This document shows, in pieces, positions 15,064 to 22,043 of a stretch of DNA of 24,166 bases. The stretch covers positions 1-24,166 of the IMG/VR virus record IMGVR_UViG_3300025010_000230; one strand, written 5' to 3'. This stretch comes from a virus. The position numbers were made by a program, and so were the translations under genes. The notes below the pieces were generated by a model. The model was not told where the DNA came from. It made no database searches and was given only the letters and a program-made list of their open reading frames with translations. Within the stretch, counting starts at the first letter, position 1. The number at the start of each line of letters is the position of its first letter.

Positions 15064-16488
15064 TTGAGTAAAAAGAAAAAATCAAAAATTAAAATAAAGT
15101 TTATCGGAGCAAACTCCTATCAAGTAACTGGTTCTATGATTTTAATAGAAACTGAATATAATAACATACTCTTAGAATGTGGATTAATACAAAGTTCAAA
15201 TTCAATCAAAGATTATAAAGATAATGCAAAGCACTTCCCTTTTAAACCAAAAACTATTGATTATTTATTTGTTAATCATGTTCATACAGATCACATGGCA
15301 CTAACACCTAAATTAGTGAGAGATGGTTTTAAAGGCAAAATAATAACTACAGAAATAACTTCTAAGTTAGCAAAACCAATGCTAAAAGATTCTGCTAATA
15401 TTATTAGAAAAGATGCTGAGTATATATCTAAAAAACGGGGTGTGAAATTTGAATCTTTTTACAATGAAGATGATGTTTATAATGCTTTAAATTTAATAGA
15501 AACTTATGATTATGGAATTATTTATAAACTCGATGAAAATACAAGTTTTAAATTTTTACGTAATTCACATATAATTGGTGCGTGTCAGTTGGAATTATTC
15601 TTAAAAACAAGTACAGGACACATTGAGAAGATATTATATACTTCTGATTTAAAAGGCAATCAAAATAAAAATTATTATGTTGAAGATACTGAATATTGCA
15701 GTAAAGCAAATATAGTAATTAGTGAATGTACATATGGTGCAGATGAAAAGAATATTAAAGTAAATAGAATAAAAGATTTAGAGAAAATAAATACGGTTGT
15801 TAATCAAGTATGTTTAATGGATAAAGGTAAAATATTAATTCCTGTATTTTCTTTATCTAGATCACAACAATTATTAACTGATTTATATATGTTATTTGGT
15901 GAAGATAAAGATTTTAAAATTCCTATAATAGTTGATTCACCTTTGATTTGGGAAATAACAAAAGTATATAAGGATACTTTACAAGGTGAACATAAAGAAT
16001 TATTTGATAAAGTTTGTAATTGGGAAAATGTTAGATTTATCAAAGATTATAATGAAAGTAAAATAAGTGTTAGTGATAAATTACCCAAGATCGTATTAAG
16101 TAGTAGTGGATTTTTATTAAAGGGACGAAGTGTTAACTATTTAAAGGAATATATATCTGATATTAAATGTCATATTATTACAGTTGGTTATTCACCTGAA
16201 GGTAGTATCGCTTCTAAAATTAAGAACGGACAAAAATTTATTACTATTGAAGGTAAAAGTTATAAAAATAAATGTGGGATTACTATTTTAAATAGTTTTT
16301 CTTCTCATATTGGACAAATCGAATTGTTGAATTATTTAAAGGGAATTAATTGTGACAAAATATATTTAGTACATTCGGAAGAGAAAAGTAAATTGCGAAT
16401 GAAAGAATTATTAGAAGAAGGAATAAGTAATATGTGCAAAAGTACAAGGGTGATTGCAACGAATAAAAATTGTGTTTGTAGTTTATAA
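15064..16488 (+). CDS. Beta-CASP metallo-beta-lactamase, CPSF-73/Ysh1-like RNase
   Basis: A predicted zinc-dependent nuclease of the MBL beta-CASP group, known for RNA 3'-end processing and decay (CPSF-73, archaeal aCPSF, RNase J). Motifs: VNHVHTDHMAL (HxHxDH) near 71-80, the His in RNSHIIGAC, the Asp in YTSDLKGN, then the beta-CASP part with ECTYGAD (motif A), LIPVFSLSRSQQLL, VLSSSGFLLKGRS, GYSPEGSIAS, FSSHIGQIEL (motif B His) and LVHSEEKSK (motif C His). It is closer to the CPSF/Ysh1 type than to RNase J. TTG 15064 is 9 nt after AAGGA; TTG 15055 would touch that site. Close to a YonO-like polymerase, it may process phage transcripts; this is inference. Confidence 0.9.
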   Translation: MSKKKKSKIKIKFIGANSYQVTGSMILIETEYNNILLECGLIQSSNSIKDYKDNAKHFPFKPKTIDYLFVNHVHTDHMALTPKLVRDGFKGKIITTEITSKLAKPMLKDSANIIRKDAEYISKKRGVKFESFYNEDDVYNALNLIETYDYGIIYKLDENTSFKFLRNSHIIGACQLELFLKTSTGHIEKILYTSDLKGNQNKNYYVEDTEYCSKANIVISECTYGADEKNIKVNRIKDLEKINTVVNQVCLMDKGKILIPVFSLSRSQQLLTDLYMLFGEDKDFKIPIIVDSPLIWEITKVYKDTLQGEHKELFDKVCNWENVRFIKDYNESKISVSDKLPKIVLSSSGFLLKGRSVNYLKEYISDIKCHIITVGYSPEGSIASKIKNGQKFITIEGKSYKNKCGITILNSFSSHIGQIELLNYLKGINCDKIYLVHSEEKSKLRMKELLEEGISNMCKSTRVIATNKNCVCSL

Positions 16489-16499
16489 AATGGTCGATT

Positions 16500-16556
16500 A
16501 TGGGTAATAGGATTAATCTCCTCTACCCTATTTTAAATTTATTCTTCGGAGGATAA
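16500..16556 (+). other. Leader-like mini-ORF abutting the next start, with hairpin
   Basis: An 18-codon frame from ATG 16500 ends with TAA at 16554-16556 directly before ATG 16557, so terminating ribosomes could restart. It lacks a clear ribosome binding site. The same DNA holds GGGTA/TACCC (16502-16506 with 16524-16528), TCTACCCTAT at 16522-16531, and a TCCTC (16519-16523) that can pair with the downstream Shine-Dalgarno GGAGGA. Confidence 0.35.
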
Positions 16557-17777
16557 ATGGAAAGATATAAACAAAAATCAGATGAAGACACAATTCCCTA
16601 TCTTATACGTTTGGCAGAAATAAAAATAGAAGAAAAACCAGATGATTTAGATTGGAGTGATATAGCAGAATATTGTGGTTTTAATTGTCATTATGATTCT
16701 CTTAGAAAAGCGATACAACCTAAAGGTTATGGTGCGTATGAGATTTATAAGTATTTAAAGGATAAGTTAGTTAATGAGAATATTAGTGATGATAAAGTAT
16801 TGAATGAATTAGAAACTAAGAAAATTGAATTACAGAAAGAAAAAGTTAAAATACAAACATTAAGGATTGAATTAAATAAATTAATAAGACAAGATGCCAG
16901 ATTTGAATTATTTCTTGATGAAATTAAAAATAGTATAAATACTGTTAAAGTACCAAAATTTCAAGAATTCATACTAGATAATGGTGAAAAAGTTGGTTTA
17001 TTAGGAATATCTGATATTCATTTCTCAAAGAAATTTGATTCAGTAAATAATTCTTATTCAAGGGAAATTTGCTATGATAGAATGAATTTATTATTATCAG
17101 AAGTAATTGATTGGATTTCTGATAGAAATATTAAATATTTGCATATAGTTAATGGTGGAGATAATATTGAGGGTTTATTGAGACTAAATTCTATTAAGGC
17201 TCTTGAAATAGGAGTTATTGATAGTGTAATTGAATTTAGTAAAATGATGTCTGAATGGTTAAATCAATTATCAATTTACATTCCTCTCACCTATCATCAT
17301 GTAATAAGTTTTAATCATAGTGAAGTAAGATTTCTTGATTCTAAGGCAGGACAATTTCCTGATGAAGATTTAGAAAAAGTAATTATACATATGATTGCTG
17401 GAAGTCTTAAAAATAATAATAGAATTAATATTCCTATTTATACTACAGATTATGCTTATTTTAATATTAATAATAAAAATATTTTTGTTTGTCATGGTCA
17501 TCAATTTAAAGGTAAGAAAATTGCCGATATAGTAAAAGAACTTCAAATATTACATAGAATTAATATTGATTTGCTCATACTTGGGCATTTTCATCATGAA
17601 AATATACTTACTGTTGGAGAAAATAAAAATGGTAATATAAAAGTTATTTTATTACCCTCAGTTATGGGTAGTGATGTTTTCTCTGATACATTATTAACTG
17701 GAAGCAAATCTGGTGCTACTTTGATTGAAATTAGTAATAAGAAAGGATTAACTACTACAGAAGTTATTTTAAATTAA
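16557..17777 (+). CDS. Calcineurin-like metallophosphoesterase with helical N-terminus
   Basis: A two-metal phosphoesterase, 406 residues. The N-terminal 140 residues are helical, with a helix-turn-helix-like WSDIAEYCGFNCHYDSLRKAI and a coiled-coil stretch. The catalytic domain has motif I SDIHFS near 154, motif II NGGDNIEG near 200, motif III-like SFNHSE, CHGHQFKG, and LGHFHHEN for the last metal ligands. Its place between the polymerase and terminase fits SPbeta YonJ as I recall it. It may trim DNA or nucleotides during late infection; the substrate is unknown. ATG 16557 overlaps a mini-ORF stop and follows CGGAGGA. Confidence 0.88.
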   Translation: MERYKQKSDEDTIPYLIRLAEIKIEEKPDDLDWSDIAEYCGFNCHYDSLRKAIQPKGYGAYEIYKYLKDKLVNENISDDKVLNELETKKIELQKEKVKIQTLRIELNKLIRQDARFELFLDEIKNSINTVKVPKFQEFILDNGEKVGLLGISDIHFSKKFDSVNNSYSREICYDRMNLLLSEVIDWISDRNIKYLHIVNGGDNIEGLLRLNSIKALEIGVIDSVIEFSKMMSEWLNQLSIYIPLTYHHVISFNHSEVRFLDSKAGQFPDEDLEKVIIHMIAGSLKNNNRINIPIYTTDYAYFNINNKNIFVCHGHQFKGKKIADIVKELQILHRINIDLLILGHFHHENILTVGENKNGNIKVILLPSVMGSDVFSDTLLTGSKSGATLIEISNKKGLTTTEVILN

Positions 17778-17804
17778 AATTTAATGCCGAAAGGTAATAA
17801 AAAC

Positions 17805-18404
17805 ATGGAAATTATGATTCCTACTAATAAAATAGTAGAAGAAATTAAACTCAATGCTTATATAAATGAACGGACAATATATCTTAATGACGATACTATC
17901 AATGAAGATACGGAATTTATAGTTAATAGAATGTTTGATAAAATAGTAGAAAAAGATCAAAAAAGTGGCATAAATCCTAAAGATGCAGAACCTATAATAT
18001 TAAAAATTTCAAGTTATGGCGGTTCAGTTTATGCAACTTTAAGTATTGTTTCTACTATTGAAACACTTAAAGATATGGGATATAGAATTATTGGTAAAGC
18101 ATATGGAATAATTTTTTCTGGTGCTTTTAAAATTTTTATTTCTTGTTCAGAACGTATTTGTCAAAGACATACAAGATTTTTGTATCATCAGGTGCAATCT
18201 TATGAATTAGGGAATACATCAGTAGAACAATCTAAGAGAAAATTAAAAGATTTAGAGGAATTATGGCGTAGATGTCAAGATATAATATTAAAATATACCG
18301 ATATTACTCAAAATAAATTAGATGAAATTACTAAACTTGACTTAGATGTTTCTCTTTGGCCTGAAGAAGCAATGATTTTTGGATGCGTTGATAAAATTCT
18401 ATAA
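17805..18404 (+). CDS. ClpP-like serine protease, probable prohead protease
   Basis: A ClpP/crotonase-fold peptidase of 199 residues. It has the oxyanion-loop motif SSYGGSVYA near 69-77, catalytic Ser105 in GIIFSGAF, His128 in RHTRFLYHQ, and Asp181 in LDVSLWPEEAM, the ClpP triad in order. The C-terminus ends at FGCVDKIL, as in ClpP domains. In tailed phages such proteases mature the prohead and lie near terminase and portal, as here. ATG 17805 has AAAGG 10 nt upstream; an earlier in-frame ATG at 17784 lacks a site. Cytoplasmic; no signal peptide. Confidence 0.88.
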   Translation: MEIMIPTNKIVEEIKLNAYINERTIYLNDDTINEDTEFIVNRMFDKIVEKDQKSGINPKDAEPIILKISSYGGSVYATLSIVSTIETLKDMGYRIIGKAYGIIFSGAFKIFISCSERICQRHTRFLYHQVQSYELGNTSVEQSKRKLKDLEELWRRCQDIILKYTDITQNKLDEITKLDLDVSLWPEEAMIFGCVDKIL

Positions 18405-18423
18405 ATAGGAGAAAAAATATAAT

Positions 18424-18795
18424 ATGACAAATAATAATAAATCAAATACAACTTTACAAGAACAAGAATTAACTTTATCCACTCCCCTATCTTCTAATAC
18501 TTCCGAAGTAATTTTATTCTTCGAACCATTAGAAATATCTAGTGACAACTTAGTAGAAGATGATAATATTCAATTAGATAATAATGAATTTAAGTCAGGA
18601 TTAAAAGATGCAAGTTATTATGCAGGTTTCTATACTGGGTTAATTAACAGTGGTCTTAGTATGGATGACAGTGTGACATTAATTCTAAATAAGATGAATG
18701 TTGATCATAGTTTACAAGTTACTAGTATGAATGCAAATGCTAGTATCGAATGCTCTAAAAACACTTTAATCTTAAAAGAAAAGGATATGTTGTAA
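18424..18795 (+). CDS. Hypothetical phage protein, 123 aa
   Basis: Not recognised. A low-complexity Asn/Ser/Thr N-terminus with a block of C-rich codons near residue 20 (ACT CCC CTA) is followed by an acidic linker and a conserved-looking segment ASYYAGFYTGLINSGLSMDDSVTLIL. ATG 18424 after AGGAGAA, 19 nt after the protease. Possibly a minor virion or scaffold-related protein, from position only. Confidence 0.6.
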   Translation: MTNNNKSNTTLQEQELTLSTPLSSNTSEVILFFEPLEISSDNLVEDDNIQLDNNEFKSGLKDASYYAGFYTGLINSGLSMDDSVTLILNKMNVDHSLQVTSMNANASIECSKNTLILKEKDML

Positions 18796-18864
18796 TCAAT
18801 ATATAATACTAATATAACATATCAATCAAAATAAATTTACATATTAAAAGGAGAAATTTAAATT

Positions 18865-19557
18865 ATGCAATTAACAACCAAACATTATTATGACGATGAA
18901 ACTTTTGAACACGTAGCATCAAAGTTCTATATTGACGGTGAAGAAGTGGATTTTGAAACTTATCAAGATTTTGTTAGTGGTTTGAGTGAATATAATAAAG
19001 ATAAGATTGATGAATTAGATGAAAATCCTTATGAATATGATGATGATAATGCTGATTGTCAATGTCAATGTGAAACATGTAATGATTATGATAATTGTTG
19101 TGAAAGTGGTGAATGTAGTAAGGAAGAATGTTGTGGAGAGTGTGAAGACGAAGTAGTAGAAGAATTTGACTATGATGAATTATTAGAAGTATATACACAG
19201 AGAATTCAAGAAAGTCGCGGTAATAGGAGATTAGTTAAGGGAATCTTAGATGAATTTGCAGATATTTTTATTGAAGATTATGATGAAGATGAAATTGAAG
19301 ATAAATGTGATGATTGTGAAGAAAGTAAGTGTCCTGGTTGTAGTGAATGCATAGACTGTGATGAAGAATGTGAGAATTATATTAGTTCTGAAGAAATTGA
19401 AGAATTAAAATTAATTGCTTATTTTACTGAAGAAGTATTAAAAAGAGATAATTGTCCACAGTGTATTTTTAATTTAATTGGTGACATTTATATTAAAGGT
19501 AAGGAAATTGGATGGGAGAATCATAAGAATTATATTCAAATGTGTAATGATGAATAA
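18865..19557 (+). CDS. Acidic, strongly Cys-rich protein
   Basis: 230 residues with about 20 Cys. Two clusters stand out: residues about 64-95 with 10 Cys (DCQCQCETC, NCCESGEC, ECCGEC) and about 150-175 with 7 Cys (KCPGCSECIDCDEEC), both in an Asp/Glu-rich background, with helical stretches around 100-140 and 180-215. A later CPQC follows. It looks metallothionein-like or multi-zinc. The high acidity could mimic DNA or bind metal. No family recognised. ATG 18865 after AAAAGGAGA; a hairpin terminator follows. Confidence 0.6.
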   Translation: MQLTTKHYYDDETFEHVASKFYIDGEEVDFETYQDFVSGLSEYNKDKIDELDENPYEYDDDNADCQCQCETCNDYDNCCESGECSKEECCGECEDEVVEEFDYDELLEVYTQRIQESRGNRRLVKGILDEFADIFIEDYDEDEIEDKCDDCEESKCPGCSECIDCDEECENYISSEEIEELKLIAYFTEEVLKRDNCPQCIFNLIGDIYIKGKEIGWENHKNYIQMCNDE

Positions 19558-19580
19558 GTAATATAATATTAATGTAGATA

Positions 19581-19618
19581 AAGTTCATCCTTGATATTAT
19601 TTTTTAAGGGTGAATTTT
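19581..19618 (+). terminator. Rho-independent terminator
   Basis: A 12-bp stem (19581-19592 with 19606-19617, two G-U pairs) and a T-rich 3' side end the operon of the Cys-rich gene. A second hairpin (TTCTTG/CAAGAA at 19617-19622/19645-19650, with TGCAT/ATGCA inside) follows directly. Confidence 0.65.
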
Positions 19619-19682
19619 CTTGTGCATTAAATTATGCATAAAAGCAAGAATTTATTAAAATAAAAATGTGAGGTTGATTAGA

Positions 19683-19886
19683 TTGAATGATAATTTATTT
19701 TTATTAAATACTAAAATTTTTCAAGAAGTAACAAGAAAATTAACATTTAAAGCATTGCTAAAATATATACAAGAAAATCATGTAATTGATATTAATATAA
19801 TTATAACTTTATTAAATAATTGTATAGATGGTTCTCTTGAAGATATAAATAAATATAAAAAAGAATTAGATGAATTATTAAAATAA
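19683..19886 (+). CDS. Small helical hypothetical protein
   Basis: 67 residues, predicted mostly helical (KALLKYIQENHVID, NKYKKELDELLK), not recognised. TTG 19683 has GAGGTTG about 8 nt upstream; a GTG at 19668 is also in frame but lacks a site. It stands alone between two terminators. Confidence 0.5.
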   Translation: MNDNLFLLNTKIFQEVTRKLTFKALLKYIQENHVIDINIIITLLNNCIDGSLEDINKYKKELDELLK

Positions 19887-19908
19887 AAATATTATATAAG
19901 TTTATTTT

Positions 19909-19970
19909 AAGAAGTTAGGTATTTAGGGGAAGTAGCTATCCCCCTCTCTACGCAACCTAACTTCTTTTTT
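19909..19970 (+). terminator. Branched terminator with C-rich loop
   Basis: AAGAAGTTAGGT (19909-19920) and ACCTAACTTCTT (19955-19966) form a perfect 12-bp stem followed by a T run. The loop holds GGGGA/TCCCC (19926-19930 with 19939-19943) and TCTCTACGCA, which has two downstream complements: GTAGAGA at 19993-19999 and TTGCGTAGA at 20013-20021, just before the next gene. It could act as terminator and as a switch. Confidence 0.75.
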
Positions 19971-19988
19971 ATTTTTAATTTAAAGGAA

Positions 19989-20051
19989 ATGTGTAGAGAA
20001 CAAAAAATAAAATTGCGTAGAAAGGTATTGGTGATAGATAATGTTAGTTAG
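19989..20051 (+). other. 20-codon mini-ORF overlapping the endonuclease start
   Basis: ATG 19989 follows AAAGGA closely and opens a basic peptide (MCREQKIKLRRKVLVIDNVS) that ends at TAG 20049-20051, overlapping ATG 20041. It could couple translation of the endonuclease or be chance. Confidence 0.3.
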
Positions 20052-20931
20052 TAAAACAGTTGAAATAAAATTAAATGGTAAAAAGATAAAACATTATGAA
20101 AGTTTAGGTTATCCATTACCTAAGAGAAAAACAAAAGATGGTATGCGTGTTCCTAAAAACACATTATTAGAAGTAAGAATAGAAGATGTTCCATTAAATA
20201 GTCATATAGATGTTATTGTACAATGTGATTATTGTGGTAAAAAATATCCAACTAGGTATGACGGATATAATGCAAGAAAACAAAATGATATTTCTTTTGA
20301 TTGTTGTGATGAATGTAAGTCAATAAAAAATAAAGAATTAAATTTAATTAGATATGGAGTAGAAAATCAATTTCAAAGAGAAGATATTAAAATAAAAAAT
20401 AAATTAATTTTATTAGATAAATATGGTGAAGATCATCCAATGAAAGTTCAATCAATTAAAGAAAAAGCAATGAAAACTATGTCTGATAATAATGGTATTG
20501 AATGTTCTAAACAACAAATATATTTACATAATTTATTAGGTGGTGAATTAAATTATGTTGATGATTATACTAAGGGGTACGCAATAGATATAGCATTTAT
20601 AAATAATAAAATAGCTTTAGAATATTCAGGTGGAGGACATGATTTACAAGTTAAATTAGGCAATATTAATGAAAAAGAATTTAATAAAAAAGAAATTATT
20701 AGATATCAAATATTAAAAAGAAATGGTTGGAAACAAATATTTATTAAATCACCTTATGATTATTTACCTTCTGATAAAATTATATTAGAAGAATTTAATA
20801 ATGCTTTAGAATGGCTTAAATCTAATGACAAAGGTCATTCACATTATAATATTAATATAGGTAATAAAATTAATGATGACAAATATGGTAAATTAAGAAA
20901 AATTACTGATAAAGATTTAAAAGTAAGTTAA
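20041..20931 (+). CDS. Homing-endonuclease-like protein with PD-(D/E)xK or Vsr-like nuclease
   Basis: 296 residues. The N-terminal half parallels the HNH gene at 14225: MLVSKTVEIKL, C62xxC65, C88C89/C92, then YG-type repeats (IRYGVENQFQREDIKIK, DKYGEDHPMKVQSIKEK). The C-terminal domain differs: SKQQIYLHNLL, IDIAF (D183), ALEYSGGGHD (E194, H200), KKEIIRYQILKRNGW and IKSPYDYLPSD, the pattern of Vsr/PD-(D/E)xK nucleases. It appears complete. This swap of nuclease on a shared DNA-recognition half is typical of phage homing enzymes. It sits just before the small-terminase-position gene. ATG 20041 after GGTGAT. Confidence 0.78.
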   Translation: MLVSKTVEIKLNGKKIKHYESLGYPLPKRKTKDGMRVPKNTLLEVRIEDVPLNSHIDVIVQCDYCGKKYPTRYDGYNARKQNDISFDCCDECKSIKNKELNLIRYGVENQFQREDIKIKNKLILLDKYGEDHPMKVQSIKEKAMKTMSDNNGIECSKQQIYLHNLLGGELNYVDDYTKGYAIDIAFINNKIALEYSGGGHDLQVKLGNINEKEFNKKEIIRYQILKRNGWKQIFIKSPYDYLPSDKIILEEFNNALEWLKSNDKGHSHYNINIGNKINDDKYGKLRKITDKDLKVS

Positions 20932-20942
20932 ATATAAGGAGT

Positions 20943-22043
20943 GTGGCGTTTATTCCTAGAGTAAAAAAAACTGTGGCAAGTACGCCACAACCTAAAAAAG
21001 AAAAAGTTATTTTTAAATGTGTTTGTTGTGGACAAGAAAAAAATCAAGATAAAGATTTTTATAAATCTAATTCAATAATTTTAAAAGCAAATAATCAACG
21101 GATGGTTGTATGCCGTCAATGTTGTATAGATTTGTACGAATATTTGGTTAAAAAATATGATGATTGTAAAATTGCACTATATTTTTTATGTAGATTACTT
21201 GATGTATATTTTGAATCAAGTTTATATTATAGTGCAGAACAACAAGCAAATAATAGTAATAGTAACATTGCACAGATATATTTTCAAAAAGTAAATTCAT
21301 TGCCACAATATGGATCTCGAACATTTTCAGAATCAACTCCATTAGAATCAGATAAGAATACAAATATATTTGAGACTGAAATAAAATTAGATACAAATGA
21401 AGAAGACCAACGTAATAAAGAAGATGTAATTCGTATGGTTGGTTATGATCCATTTGAAAATGATAATCCAATGGATAAAAAATATTTATATAATACATTA
21501 GTTGATTTTCTTGACGAATCAACACTTGAAGATTCTTTTAAATTGCCTATAGTAATTGAAATAGTTAAAAGTTTTAATCAAATAGATAAACTTAATCAAG
21601 CATTAACATTAATGACTAATGATATAAGTAATGTTCAAAGTCAAGTTGGTGGAGTTAAGTCTTTATTTGAAACTAAAGATAAAATATATCGTGCTATTCT
21701 TGCTATGGCTAAAGATAATGGAATCTCAGTTAATCATGCAACTAATAAATCTAAAGGTGCAGGTACTTTATCTGGAATTATTAAACAACTTCAAGAAAAA
21801 GGTTTTATGGAAGTGGAAGTAAATCTTTTTGATATAGAAACTTGCGAAGGAATGAAACAGGTAGCAGATATTAGTAATAATAGTATTCTAAAACAATTAC
21901 AATTTGATGAAAATGATTATACTTTTATGATTAATGAACAACGTAGTTTACTTCAAAATTTACAAAAGAAAAATATAGAATTAGAAGAAGAAAATAGATT
22001 ATTAAAAATAAAAATTAGAGAAGGTGGCATAGTTAGTGAATAA
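20943..22043 (+). CDS. Zinc-finger and coiled-coil protein in small-terminase position
   Basis: 366 residues, directly before the large terminase, with an 8-nt overlap. The N-terminus has a zinc finger (CVCCGQEK and CRQCC near 26-60), the middle is acidic, and the C-terminus is a coiled coil (LQKKNIELEEENRLLKIKI). Position and DNA-binding look suggest a small terminase subunit or packaging partner (SPbeta YonG is the positional match I recall). GTG 20943 is only 1 nt from AAGGAG, too close; ATT 20952 is 10 nt away and may be the real start. Function is inferred from position. Confidence 0.65.
   Translation: MAFIPRVKKTVASTPQPKKEKVIFKCVCCGQEKNQDKDFYKSNSIILKANNQRMVVCRQCCIDLYEYLVKKYDDCKIALYFLCRLLDVYFESSLYYSAEQQANNSNSNIAQIYFQKVNSLPQYGSRTFSESTPLESDKNTNIFETEIKLDTNEEDQRNKEDVIRMVGYDPFENDNPMDKKYLYNTLVDFLDESTLEDSFKLPIVIEIVKSFNQIDKLNQALTLMTNDISNVQSQVGGVKSLFETKDKIYRAILAMAKDNGISVNHATNKSKGAGTLSGIIKQLQEKGFMEVEVNLFDIETCEGMKQVADISNNSILKQLQFDENDYTFMINEQRSLLQNLQKKNIELEEENRLLKIKIREGGIVSE

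Noticed and set aside
21148-21822. Alternative frames inside the small-terminase-position gene
   Set aside because: They lack ribosome binding sites and lie within a coherent zinc-finger and coiled-coil reading frame.
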